Shown here in pieces: positions 8,737-17,198 of a stretch of 64,000 nucleotides of DNA. Within the stretch, counting starts at the first letter, position 1; every line of letters begins with the position of its first letter. Source of the DNA: Mycobacterium sp. EPa45 (GTDB lineage: Bacteria; Actinomycetota; Actinomycetes; Mycobacteriales; Mycobacteriaceae). The stretch lies in assembly GCF_001021385.1 (NCBI RefSeq), contig NZ_CP011773.1, positions 3,596,001 to 3,660,000 of the forward strand, given 5' to 3'. A program made the position numbers and the translations under genes. The notes under the pieces were generated by a model. That model had not been told where the DNA came from, ran no database searches, and saw only the letters and a list, made by a program, of their open reading frames with translations.

Positions 8737-10173
8737 CTACTCCCCCGTGCCGGCCGGCGCATAGCCCAGAATGGCCTTCGATTCAAGGAACTCGTCGAGG
8801 CCCTCTTCGCCCCATTCGCGGCCGTTACCGCTCTGCTTGTAACCGCCGAACGGCGCGGTGATGTCGAATGCGTGATTGATGGTCACCGTGCCGGCCCGGA
8901 TCCGGCGGGCCAGGCCGCGGGCCTGATCCAGGTCGGCTCCCGAAACGTAGCCGTAGAGCCCGTAGTCGGTGTCGTTGCCGATCTCGATCGCCTGATCCAG
9001 GTCGTCGTAACCGAGGATGCACACCACCGGCCCGAAGATCTCCTCGCGGGCGATCGTCATGTCGTTGTTGACGTCGGCGAACACCGTCGGGCGCACGTAG
9101 TACCCGGTGTCCAACCCCTCGGGGCGGCCGGGGCCGCCGGCGACCACCGTCGCGCCCTCCTCGATACCCTTCTGGATCAGGCCCTGGACCTTCTCGAACT
9201 GCACCTTCGAGGCCACCGGTCCGATCGCCGAATTATCAGACAAGTCACCGACTTTGACGCCTTCGGCGGTCGCGCGGGCCACCGTGACCGCCTCGTCGAG
9301 CCGCGAGTTCGGCACGAGCATGCGCGACGGTGCGTTGCAGCTCTGCCCGGAGTTCACCATCATCACCGAAACGCCGGCCGCGACGCTCTGCGCGAAGGCC
9401 TCGTCGTCGAGCACGATGTTCGGGCTCTTGCCGCCGAGTTCCTGGGCCACCCGCTTGACCGTCGGCGCGGCGTTGCGCGCGACCTCGATGCCCGCCCGCG
9501 TGGATCCGGTGAACGACACCATGTCGATGCCGGGATGGCTTGACAGCGCAGCGCCGACGCCCGGCCCGTCACCGAAGACCATGTTGTAGACCCCGGCAGG
9601 CAATCCCGCCGCGTCCATGACCTCGGTGAAGATCTGCCCGCTGAACGGCGCGACCTCCGAGGGCTTGAGCACCATGGTGCAGCCGGCGGCCAGCGCCGGG
9701 AACACCTTGCAGGCGATCTGGTTGATCGGCCAGTTCCACGGTGTGATCAGCCCACAGACACCGATCGGTTCCTTGGCCACCAGGGTGGCGCCCTTCTGCT
9801 CCTCAAAGGAGTAGTTCTTCAGCACATCGATGGCGGTGGACAGCTGAAGCATGCCCATCATCACCTGCGAGCCGCCGGCCAGTGCCGGCGGTGCGCCCAT
9901 CTCCTCGTGCACCGCGTCGGCGAGGTCGCCGGTCCGCTTCTGGTACTCCGCCAGCACCGCCTCCAACACGTCGAGGCGTTCCTCGCGCGTGGACTGCGAC
10001 CAGGTGTTGAACGCTTTACGGGCGGCCTTGACCGCTTTGTCCACATCGGCCTCGGAGCCGATGGCGATCTTGCCGCCGACCTGCTCGAGCGTCGGGTTGT
10101 CGACGTCGAGGGTCCTCAGCTCGACCGGATCAACCCATTGGCCATCGATGTAGAACTTCAGATATTCGCGCAT
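8737..10173 (-). CDS. NAD(P)-dependent aldehyde dehydrogenase
   Basis: The 478-residue protein has the aldehyde dehydrogenase core: FIDGQWVDP at the N-terminus, the catalytic glutamate in QELGGKSPNIV (about residue 243) and the nucleophilic cysteine in NSGQSCNAPSR (about 278). It oxidises an aldehyde to a carboxylate in the cytosol. The start is the ATG at 10173 because TTAGGAGG lies 9 nt upstream; the ATG three codons earlier sits directly against the ribosome-binding site. It is the last gene of the long minus-strand catabolic operon, 38 bp after a ThDP-dependent enzyme. A natural role is oxidising the aldehyde released by that C-C bond-cleaving enzyme, but this is inferred from context. 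Confidence 0.92.
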   Translation of the reverse strand: MREYLKFYIDGQWVDPVELRTLDVDNPTLEQVGGKIAIGSEADVDKAVKAARKAFNTWSQSTREERLDVLEAVLAEYQKRTGDLADAVHEEMGAPPALAGGSQVMMGMLQLSTAIDVLKNYSFEEQKGATLVAKEPIGVCGLITPWNWPINQIACKVFPALAAGCTMVLKPSEVAPFSGQIFTEVMDAAGLPAGVYNMVFGDGPGVGAALSSHPGIDMVSFTGSTRAGIEVARNAAPTVKRVAQELGGKSPNIVLDDEAFAQSVAAGVSVMMVNSGQSCNAPSRMLVPNSRLDEAVTVARATAEGVKVGDLSDNSAIGPVASKVQFEKVQGLIQKGIEEGATVVAGGPGRPEGLDTGYYVRPTVFADVNNDMTIAREEIFGPVVCILGYDDLDQAIEIGNDTDYGLYGYVSGADLDQARGLARRIRAGTVTINHAFDITAPFGGYKQSGNGREWGEEGLDEFLESKAILGYAPAGTGE

Positions 10174-10211
10174 GGCTATCATCCTCCTAAATCCTTGCCC
10201 GCCCGTGGTCG

Positions 10212-11927
10212 TTATTGGGTGCCTTCGGCGTACCAGGTCCGGAATCGGTCGTACTTGGGCATCTCCTCGGAGTTGGCCTTCGGGTCGATGCACACGTGCA
10301 CCACGCCGACTTTGCCACTCGCGTAGGCGCGAGCGATCGCCGGCCCGATCTCCTCTTCCTTTTCGACATACTCGCCGTGGCAGCCGAAGCCCTCGGCGAT
10401 CTTGTCCATCCGGACGTCCTTGCTCCAGTGCACGCCGGGCTGTGGCGACGGCTGCTCGAAGGTGCGCTTGTAGACACCCACTTCGAGACCCCATTGGTGG
10501 TCCACGCCGACCACGCACACCAGCGGCAGGTTCTGCCGCGCCGCGGTCTCCAGTTCGGCGATGTGGAACAGGAACGCCGAGTCACTGGTCAGCAACATGA
10601 CCGGGCGCTTGCCGCCCTCTGCGACCGAGGCGCCCACGGCGTACGGCAGACCCGTGCCGAGGTGTCCGAAGTTCTGGTTCCAGATCACATCGCGGGGTTT
10701 GGTCTGCGAGTACGTCCATTGGAAGATCACGGTCGCACCGCCGTCGCGCACCATGATGCCGTCGTCGGTGTACTCGTCGAATGCCTTGGTGGCCTCGACG
10801 ACGTAGCGAGCCGGGTGGATCGGCGAGCGTCCGGACGGTGCCTCCTCGGCCACCCGGGCAAGCTCGGCGGCGTCCGCCTTCACCAGCGCATCGAGATTGT
10901 CCGACGGCGCACGCGGGTTGTCTCGCAGCGCCTCGACCAGCTGCGGCACCACGCCGCGAAGGTCACCGACCAGCGCCACGTCGACCGGCCGGTTGACGCC
11001 GATCGCGGTCGGATCCTGCTCGACCATCACCCACTTGCGATTCGCATTGTTGGCGGCCCAGTGCTGAGTCTTGCCGTAGTGCATGGGCTCGCCGAGCTCG
11101 GTTCCCAACGCCACACAGAGGTCGGATTCCTCGACGGCCTCGTTGGCAGCCGGAGAGAACAGATACGGGAAGGTGCGGTCCTGCAGCCCGGGGATGAACG
11201 ACGTGCCGCCCGAGGTCTGGATCACCGGGCAGGCCATCAGTTCGGCGAGTTCCCTGACCTCCTGCTGGGTGCGGGAGGTGTGCACGCCGTGGCCGACCAG
11301 CAGCACCGGGCTCTTGGCCGCACGGATCAGCTTCACCGCCTCGGCCACCTCGCGGCTCCCGGCGCCCTGGTTGACCAGCCGGTAGGCCGACGGCGGCGGC
11401 GCGGCATCGACGTCGAGTTCTTCCAGGATCACGTGCGACGGGAACTCGACGTAGGTCGGGCCCGGGGTTCCGGACATGGCCCGGCGGATGGCTTCGTGGA
11501 TGATCTCGTCGGTCTGGTCCGCGTACTCGATGGAGCTGCTGTATTTCACCGACGCGGCGAAAAGTGGCTCCTGCTGGACGAATTGGATGCGACCGCGCCG
11601 GACCCGCCGCTCGGTGACCCGGGCCCGCTGGCCGCCCAGGAAGATGACCGGTGAGTTCTCGACAAGCGCGCACTGGATGGCACCGGCGATATTGGCCATG
11701 CCAGGGCCGAGCGTGCCGATGCACAGGCCAGGCTTGCCGGTCATCCGGGAGGCCGCCTCGGCCATGAAGCCGGCACTCAGCTCGTGGTGCGGCGCCACGA
11801 CCGACCAGCCGCGAGCATCGGCCTCGGTGAACATGTGCACGAAGTTCGGGTCGGGGATTCCGAACAATGTGTTCACACCCTCGGCCTCGAACAGGTCGAG
11901 AATGCGTTTGTAAACCGGTACACCCAT
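10212..11927 (-). CDS. thiamine diphosphate-dependent enzyme (acetolactate synthase-like)
   Basis: The 571-residue protein has the three-domain layout of ThDP decarboxylases/lyases. The activating glutamate is in HHELSAGF (E49), the middle domain holds LGGQRARVTERRV, and the cofactor domain contains TSDSAFLFHIAELETAARQ near residue 445. The cofactor motif is unusual: the normal GDG reads SDS and the usual NN pair downstream is replaced by DHQ. The Mg-binding Asp is kept. Such proteins make or break bonds next to a carbonyl (acetolactate synthase, benzoylformate decarboxylase, 2-hydroxyacyl-CoA lyase). The next gene encodes an aldehyde dehydrogenase, which fits a lyase or decarboxylase role. 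The ATG at 11927 follows AAGGAG. Confidence 0.85.
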   Translation of the reverse strand: MGVPVYKRILDLFEAEGVNTLFGIPDPNFVHMFTEADARGWSVVAPHHELSAGFMAEAASRMTGKPGLCIGTLGPGMANIAGAIQCALVENSPVIFLGGQRARVTERRVRRGRIQFVQQEPLFAASVKYSSSIEYADQTDEIIHEAIRRAMSGTPGPTYVEFPSHVILEELDVDAAPPPSAYRLVNQGAGSREVAEAVKLIRAAKSPVLLVGHGVHTSRTQQEVRELAELMACPVIQTSGGTSFIPGLQDRTFPYLFSPAANEAVEESDLCVALGTELGEPMHYGKTQHWAANNANRKWVMVEQDPTAIGVNRPVDVALVGDLRGVVPQLVEALRDNPRAPSDNLDALVKADAAELARVAEEAPSGRSPIHPARYVVEATKAFDEYTDDGIMVRDGGATVIFQWTYSQTKPRDVIWNQNFGHLGTGLPYAVGASVAEGGKRPVMLLTSDSAFLFHIAELETAARQNLPLVCVVGVDHQWGLEVGVYKRTFEQPSPQPGVHWSKDVRMDKIAEGFGCHGEYVEKEEEIGPAIARAYASGKVGVVHVCIDPKANSEEMPKYDRFRTWYAEGTQ

Positions 11928-11946
11928 GCGAAACTCCTTGATTCCG

Positions 11947-12897
11947 TTATGAATAGCGTTGAGCGAGTTGTTGACGATGCGCGGCCGGAGACCCGAACAG
12001 CGAACGGTTCAGTGCGGCGCGCTTGAGGTAGACGTGGATGCCGCTCTCCCACGTGTAGCCGATACCGCCATGCAGTTGCATGGCCTTGCCCGCGATGTCG
12101 ACGCCGGTGCCGCAGGCGTACGACTTCGCCATCGCGGCTGCGACGGCGGCATCGGGCCGGTCCTCGGCGACGGCGTGCACGGCAGCATCCACCAGTTGCC
12201 GGGACACCGCGAGCGCCACGTACATGTCGGCGCAGGCGTGCTTGACGGCCTGGAACGAGCCGATCGGCCGGTCGAACTGCTGGCGCACCTTCACGTAGGC
12301 GACCGTCGCGGCGAGCATGGCTTCGGCAACGCCGAGGCTGTCACAGGCTACGGCGACGGCGGACCGTTCGTGCAGCCGGCGCACGGCTGACTGGGGTTCG
12401 TCGGCGAAAGCCATTGGTTCCGAGAGCTGTTCGACGGCCACGCGGGCCAGCCGTCGCGTTTCGTCGAGCACCGGCTGACCGGTGACGGTCACGGTCGCTC
12501 GGTGGACCGCACCGTCGGCGACCACGAGGACCGTGTCGGCGCCTTCGGCGTCGGGCACGAAGTCGAACGGCTCGAACGCGACGGCCACCCGGGTGGCGCC
12601 GGAAGCGATATCGGCGAGCAATTCGTCCCGAAGATCGCTGGGCTGCAGGCTGTTCAGCACTCCGGCGGCCAGCACGGCACCGCCGAGGAAGCTGGTGGCG
12701 CTGGCCGCGCGGCCCATCTCTTCGCAGATGACGGCGGCCTCGGCGAACGTCGCACCTGCGCCGCCGAGGTGCTCGGGCACTTCCAAACCGGTCCAGCCCG
12801 CGTCCGCGATAACCGCCCAGTCGACGGCGCGTTCCTTCGCGAGCAGGTCACCGGCCACGGACCGCAGCTCGGCATGAAATTCGGAATAGTCGGCCAT
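11947..12897 (-). CDS. acyl-CoA dehydrogenase, short subunit of a probable heteromeric pair
   Basis: The 316-residue protein is shorter than a standard acyl-CoA dehydrogenase (about 380). It keeps the FAD-binding C-terminal helices (RQQFDRPIGSFQAVKHACAD and the QLHGGIGYTWE segment). The start is the ATG at 12897 (MADYSEFHAEL). It lies 25 bp after the 391-residue partner on the same strand. In actinobacterial steroid catabolism, adjacent long and short FadE proteins form alpha2beta2 enzymes; the size and tight linkage here suggest the same. It would desaturate a CoA thioester between C2 and C3. The substrate is unknown. Confidence 0.88.
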   Translation of the reverse strand: MADYSEFHAELRSVAGDLLAKERAVDWAVIADAGWTGLEVPEHLGGAGATFAEAAVICEEMGRAASATSFLGGAVLAAGVLNSLQPSDLRDELLADIASGATRVAVAFEPFDFVPDAEGADTVLVVADGAVHRATVTVTGQPVLDETRRLARVAVEQLSEPMAFADEPQSAVRRLHERSAVAVACDSLGVAEAMLAATVAYVKVRQQFDRPIGSFQAVKHACADMYVALAVSRQLVDAAVHAVAEDRPDAAVAAAMAKSYACGTGVDIAGKAMQLHGGIGYTWESGIHVYLKRAALNRSLFGSPAAHRQQLAQRYS

Positions 12898-12922
12898 CAC
12901 GCCCTGCCTGATTCTCGCGGTC

Positions 12923-14098
12923 TCACAAGGCCCCGCTCGGACTGGGTTCGCGCGGCAACCCGAGGCCGCGCTCGGCGATGATGGTGCGCTGTATCTCGCT
13001 CGCGCCACCGGGAATGGTCCACTCCCAGGAACCGATGAAGTCCAGCATCCACGACCCGGACTCCCAGCCGCTGGAAGCGGGCTTGGTGAGCGCGGTGTGG
13101 GCGGCCAGGCCGCCGGTCTCGGCGCCGAAATCGGTCATCCGCTGCAGCAGTTCGCTGTAGAACAACTTCACCACTGAGGCGTCCGCGGCTCCGACACCTC
13201 CGTTGTCATGGCCAAGCACCAGGTCCCGGCACAACCCGCGCAGCCCGGCGATCTCGATCTCGAACTGCGCCAGCCGGTCGGCGACCAGGGCATCCTCGAT
13301 CGGCTGGCACGCCTGCACCAGCCAGCGGAAGCCCGCGTTGCCGAGTCGCTCGGCCAACTCCAGCATCGTCATTCCGCGCTCGGCGCCCAAGGTCGCTTGC
13401 GCAACCTGCCAGCCTTCGTTCTCGGCGCCGATCAGGTTGGCCGCCGGGATCACCACATCGTCGAGGAAGATTTCGCAGAAGTGTGATTCGCCGACGGCGT
13501 TGCGGATCGGCCGAACATCGATACCCGGCGTGGTCATGTCCAGCAGGAAGTAGGAGATCCCTCGCCGTTTCGGGGCATCGGGATCGGTGCGGGCCAGCAA
13601 CAGACACCAGTCGGCGTGCATTCCCCCACTGGCCCAGATCTTTTGACCGTTCACCACGTAGGTGTCGTCGACACGCCGGGCGGTGGTGCGAAGGCTCGCC
13701 AGATCGGAACCCGCTTCGGGCTCGGAAAAGCCCTGCACCCAGATCTCGCCGGCCAGGATCGCAGGCAGATGACGCTGGCGCTGTTCCTCGGTGCCCGCGA
13801 CCAGCAAGGTGGATGCGGCGTGGTGGATGCCGACGAAGGCAAGGACCAGTCGCGGGGCGTCATGCGCGGCGAGTTCGGAGTACAGCGCGATCTGCTGATC
13901 CACCGGCATGCCGCCACCCCACTGCGCCGGCCAGTGCGGCACCGCGTAACCGGCGGCGTGCAGTTCGGCGAGCCACGCCTTCTGAAAGGCGACGAATTCG
14001 GCGTCGGAGGCGCCGGTTTGAGTGGTCCGCCAATCGCTCGGCACATGGGCCTCACACCACGCCCGGACGTCCGCCCGGAAGTCGTCCAGGCACGTCAT
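12923..14098 (-). CDS. acyl-CoA dehydrogenase, long subunit of a probable heteromeric pair
   Basis: The 391-residue protein has the full family layout: an N-terminal helical domain, the FAD/substrate motif QGFSEPEAGSDLASLRTTA (about residues 118-136), the WASGGMHADW strand region and a C-terminal helical domain ending near GGASEIQRTIIAERGLGLP. It oxidises acyl-CoA with FAD and normally passes electrons to electron-transfer flavoprotein. Its ATG overlaps the TGA of the upstream Gfo/Idh gene (ATGA), and the short partner follows 25 bp downstream, so it is translationally coupled within the operon. Confidence 0.92.
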   Translation of the reverse strand: MTCLDDFRADVRAWCEAHVPSDWRTTQTGASDAEFVAFQKAWLAELHAAGYAVPHWPAQWGGGMPVDQQIALYSELAAHDAPRLVLAFVGIHHAASTLLVAGTEEQRQRHLPAILAGEIWVQGFSEPEAGSDLASLRTTARRVDDTYVVNGQKIWASGGMHADWCLLLARTDPDAPKRRGISYFLLDMTTPGIDVRPIRNAVGESHFCEIFLDDVVIPAANLIGAENEGWQVAQATLGAERGMTMLELAERLGNAGFRWLVQACQPIEDALVADRLAQFEIEIAGLRGLCRDLVLGHDNGGVGAADASVVKLFYSELLQRMTDFGAETGGLAAHTALTKPASSGWESGSWMLDFIGSWEWTIPGGASEIQRTIIAERGLGLPREPSPSGAL

Positions 14099-15012
14099 GA
14101 CGTGGCCCGCAGCCGGTCCATCGCGTGGGCCACCGCGACACCGTCCTCGAACGACGGAGCGATCTGGGTGCCGGCCCGTACCGCCTCGACGACCTTGCCG
14201 AGGAACGACGACAACGCAGGAGGCGGCGAACGCCGTGGCGCAGGTGGAAATTCGAACGTCTGCGGATCCTCGCCGGGCCGATACACCGCGAGTGTCGTGT
14301 CAGCGGTCAGTTCAATGGAGCCCGCACTGCCGAGCAGCGTCGCGCGCGGCACGAGGGGAACCGCCCCGGCGAAGCCGGTGTCGTGCGCGGCGGTGCAGCC
14401 GTTGGTCATCGTGAACCATGCCGAGTACGCATCCTCGGCCGTTGCCCCGGGCGGCGACCCCTCGATACGCGTCACTCCGCCGCACTCGGCCACCTCGCTG
14501 TTGAACAACCACCGGGTGAAGTCGATCAGGTGAGAGCCGTAGGCGCCGATCCAGCCGCCGCCGCGCTCGCGGTCGTTGATCCAGCCGTAGTCACGGCCAC
14601 GCATTCCGCTCCCGTAGAACGTCCAGTTCAAATGCACTGGTGTACCGATCGTTCCGTCGTCGGCCAGCTGCTTGAGCCTCGCCCACGCCTCGTTGAAGCG
14701 AAACTCGAAGTTCAGGAAGTGCAGCACCCCGGCTTCCCGCGCGCGGTCACGCATCGCCTCGGCCTCGGCGGCGTTGCGGCCGAACGGCTTGTCGCACAAC
14801 ACCGGGTGCCCGCGATCGATCGCGGCGTTCACATGATCGACGTGCAGGAACGGCGGCGAGTGGACCGAGACCAAATCAACGTCCGAGGCGATCGCCTTCT
14901 GCACGGCGGTGACATCACGTGGGCTGATCACCTCGACGTCGAGGCCGAGACTGGAGTACACCGGCGCGGCGGCGTGCTTTCCGAAGCCGGTGCCGATCAC
15001 CACGACCTTCAT
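14095..15012 (-). CDS. Gfo/Idh/MocA-family NAD(P)-dependent oxidoreductase
   Basis: The 305-residue enzyme starts with a Rossmann fold, MKVVVIGTGFGKHAAAPVY (GTGFG at residues 7-11), and has the family's CDKPFGRNAAEAEAMRD segment near residue 80, where the EKP/DKP lysine binds cofactor and substrate. These enzymes oxidise or reduce a hydroxyl/keto group on sugars, inositols or related cyclic alcohols. The start is the ATG at 15012, which overlaps the stop of the upstream acyl-CoA dehydrogenase by 4 bp; its own stop overlaps the next start. Its position between two acyl-CoA dehydrogenase pairs is unusual for this family and suggests a role on a cyclic or polyhydroxylated intermediate. Confidence 0.88.
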   Translation of the reverse strand: MKVVVIGTGFGKHAAAPVYSSLGLDVEVISPRDVTAVQKAIASDVDLVSVHSPPFLHVDHVNAAIDRGHPVLCDKPFGRNAAEAEAMRDRAREAGVLHFLNFEFRFNEAWARLKQLADDGTIGTPVHLNWTFYGSGMRGRDYGWINDRERGGGWIGAYGSHLIDFTRWLFNSEVAECGGVTRIEGSPPGATAEDAYSAWFTMTNGCTAAHDTGFAGAVPLVPRATLLGSAGSIELTADTTLAVYRPGEDPQTFEFPPAPRRSPPPALSSFLGKVVEAVRAGTQIAPSFEDGVAVAHAMDRLRATS

Positions 15013-15935
15013 GCGAAGAGTCCTTTCAGTCCGGCCGCGCCGACCCGGCGAGTCAGCAGATCCCGCGTCGCGGACACGCCCGAGGGCAGCCGCCGCAGCG
15101 GCTGGCTGTACCGCGAGAGCCACGACAGAGTCGTCTCGTCGCAGAACCCGACCGCGCCGTGCAACTGATGGCACACCCGGAAGACGACCTCCGCGGCTTC
15201 GATCGCCGACATTCTCAGGGCGAGAGCATCATTGAGCGCCTCGGCGTCGCCGGTCCCGATGCTCCAGAGCGTGTACTTGGCGAGAATGTCCAATCCGCTG
15301 CGCTCGACCTCGGCCTCGGTGAGCTGGAACTGCACGCTCTGGAATGCCGACAACGTCTGACCGAACTGCTTGCGCAGGCTCACGTGTGCAACGGTCAGCT
15401 CGATCGCACGATCCAACATCCCGAGCAACGTCCAACACTGCAGCGTCAACGCCAGGGCGACGTCCCCCGCGCCGTTGTCGTCGATCGCCGACAGCTCAAG
15501 CTCGGTGACGAAGGCCGGGCCGCTCGCCTCCTGGCCGATCACCTGGCTACGTACACCAGCCAGCGTCACGGCAGCCCAGCGGGATCCGAGGCCGGCCACA
15601 GCGGCCGACGGCCGGACATCGGCCACGACCAACAGGCCGTCGACGTCGAGGTCGGTGGGGGCGGCCAGACGCTCGGCCACCGGGTAGGGCACCGCCCAGT
15701 AGCCCGCGCTGCGACAAAGGGCCGCGGCGGCTTCCAGCCCGTCGGCATCGTTGCGCGGGTCGAGTTCCCAGGCGCCCAGACCCGCGAGGATCGGGCCGAC
15801 GAGGGACTCCCGGATGGCTGGTTTGGCCTCCGCATGCTGCACGAGCTGGTCACCGCCCGCGGCCTCGAAAGCCCGAAGTGCCGCAAGCCCGAACTCTCTG
15901 GCGTCCTCGCTGAGGTCCAGCACCATCCCGGTCAT
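15009..15935 (-). CDS. acyl-CoA dehydrogenase, short subunit (second pair)
   Basis: The 308-residue protein is related to the short acyl-CoA dehydrogenase downstream. It keeps the C-terminal FAD region (LRKQFGQTLSAFQSVQFQL) and VCHQLHGAVGFCDE near its end. The N-terminal half is more divergent and lacks a convincing SEPEAGSD-type motif. The ATG at 15935 overlaps the TGA of the long partner gene (ATGA), a strong sign of a coupled two-subunit enzyme. Catalytic competence of this subunit alone is doubtful; in known heteromers one subunit often lacks a working active site. Confidence 0.87.
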   Translation of the reverse strand: MTGMVLDLSEDAREFGLAALRAFEAAGGDQLVQHAEAKPAIRESLVGPILAGLGAWELDPRNDADGLEAAAALCRSAGYWAVPYPVAERLAAPTDLDVDGLLVVADVRPSAAVAGLGSRWAAVTLAGVRSQVIGQEASGPAFVTELELSAIDDNGAGDVALALTLQCWTLLGMLDRAIELTVAHVSLRKQFGQTLSAFQSVQFQLTEAEVERSGLDILAKYTLWSIGTGDAEALNDALALRMSAIEAAEVVFRVCHQLHGAVGFCDETTLSWLSRYSQPLRRLPSGVSATRDLLTRRVGAAGLKGLFA

Positions 15936-17086
15936 TTCGCCGCCAGCAGGGAACGCGAGAGCAAGATGCGCTGCATCTCGATGCTGCCGGACGACACCGT
16001 CGAGGCCTGCGAGTACTTCCAATGGTCGTCGACCTCCGCGAGGAACCATCCCGCGCGCGGATCGTCGTGTGACACTTCGGTTGCGATATCCATCAGCACC
16101 TCTGCGCTGTCCTGATCCAGCTTGGTGACCGCGATACGGTACGCGGCGGCGTCGCCGGGGCGGACTCGCCCGCTGCTCTGGAGCTCCACGATGCGATAGG
16201 CCATCAGACGCGCACGGCGGCAGTGCGTCAGCATCCGCACCCACCTACCGCGCAGCTCAGCGGGTACGTCGTCCCAGCGGTCGCCGAGCACCGCCGGCGC
16301 GGCCGCAAGCAGCCGTTCGCACCGCGCATAACGCGCGATTCCGACCCGTTCGAAGGAGGTCACCTCCTGCACGATCGACCAGCCCTCATCGACCGTGCCG
16401 AGCACGTCCGCCTCGGTGACCCGCAGATCGTCGAAGAACACCTCGTTGAGATGATGCGGGCCCAACATGGCGCGGATCGGGCGGACCTGAATCGCGGGAT
16501 CGTCCATCGGCACCAGGAAGATCGTCAGGCCCTGCTGCTTCTTCTCACCCTTCGTCGTCCGCGCGAGCAAGAAGCACCACTGCGCCATCGTCGCGTAGGA
16601 CGTCCAAATCTTCTGACCGCTCACCAACCAGCTGTCGCCGTCCCGGCGCGCCGTGGTGCGCAAGGACGCCAGGTCGCTTCCCGCCTCGGGCTCGGAAAAG
16701 CCCTGACACCAAATCACTTCACCACGGGCGATGGCCGGGAGATGCTTGCGCTGCTGGTCTTCGGTGCCGTGCCGCATGATGATGGGCCCGACCCAGTTCA
16801 CCCCCATGTACTGGGCGCCGCGCGGCTCATGGTGCGCCCACATCTCCTCGCGGACCACGGTCTGCTCCCACACCGAGACGCCGCGACCGCCGAACTCCGC
16901 CGGCCAGGCCGGGCAGAGCAACTCGTGCTCGGCCAGCGTCCGGCAAAAGCTTTGTGCCACATCCAGATCTGCGGGGTCATCGGTGAAGGCCCCGAGAAAG
17001 TCTTCGGGGACATGTTCTTTCACCAAACCCCGCAGCTGCGAGCGCAAATCCGCCGCGGACGCACCCATATCAAAGCTCAGGCCCAT
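15932..17086 (-). CDS. acyl-CoA dehydrogenase, long subunit (second pair)
   Basis: The 384-residue protein shows the full family pattern: QGFSEPEAGSDLASLRTTA (about residues 135-153), GQKIWTSYATMAQW just after it, and the C-terminal SSGSIEMQRILLSRSLLAAK. The motif is nearly identical to that of the first long subunit, so the two pairs probably arose by duplication. The start is the ATG at 17086 (MGLSFDMG), with GGGGAGGAGCGGCGC just before it. This ribosome-binding site and the ATG both lie inside the MIRU-like tandem repeat at 17081-17196. It follows the CoA-transferase gene in the same operon. Confidence 0.92.
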   Translation of the reverse strand: MGLSFDMGASAADLRSQLRGLVKEHVPEDFLGAFTDDPADLDVAQSFCRTLAEHELLCPAWPAEFGGRGVSVWEQTVVREEMWAHHEPRGAQYMGVNWVGPIIMRHGTEDQQRKHLPAIARGEVIWCQGFSEPEAGSDLASLRTTARRDGDSWLVSGQKIWTSYATMAQWCFLLARTTKGEKKQQGLTIFLVPMDDPAIQVRPIRAMLGPHHLNEVFFDDLRVTEADVLGTVDEGWSIVQEVTSFERVGIARYARCERLLAAAPAVLGDRWDDVPAELRGRWVRMLTHCRRARLMAYRIVELQSSGRVRPGDAAAYRIAVTKLDQDSAEVLMDIATEVSHDDPRAGWFLAEVDDHWKYSQASTVSSGSIEMQRILLSRSLLAAK

Positions 17087-17196
17087 GCGCCGCTCCTCCC
17101 CATCGCTCGTACCTCGCTCTGCATCGTCGCCGGCGCGGGCCCATGCGCCGCTCCTCCCCATCGCTGGTACCTCGCTCTGCATCGTCGCCGGCGCGG
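17081..17196 (-). repeat. MIRU-like tandem repeat, two 58-bp copies
   Basis: Two head-to-tail copies of a 58-bp unit occupy 17081-17138 and 17139-17196 and differ at one base (GGTACG versus GGTACC on the minus strand). A third partial copy begins at 17197 inside the stop region of the CoA-transferase. On the coding strand the unit contains GCGCCGGCGACGATGCAGAG and GCGATGGGGAGGAGCGGCGC. This strongly resembles mycobacterial interspersed repetitive units, which sit between operon genes with their ends overlapping stop and start codons, as here. The repeat supplies the ribosome-binding site and ATG of the downstream acyl-CoA dehydrogenase. It lengthens the gap between the two genes to about 112 bp in an operon otherwise joined by 4-bp overlaps. 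Confidence 0.85.
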
Positions 17197-17198
17197 GC

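Noticed and set aside
10215..11654. 479-codon open frame on the plus strand
   Set aside because: It is antisense to the ThDP enzyme, which has conserved motifs. No ribosome-binding site or domain supports the antisense frame.
17081..17196. The 58-bp repeats as part of a longer acyl-CoA dehydrogenase N-terminus
   Set aside because: The frame stays open upstream through the repeats and into the CoA-transferase, but the translated repeat (AWARAGDDAERG-type) has no match to the family. The ATG at 17086 with a good ribosome-binding site gives the normal length.
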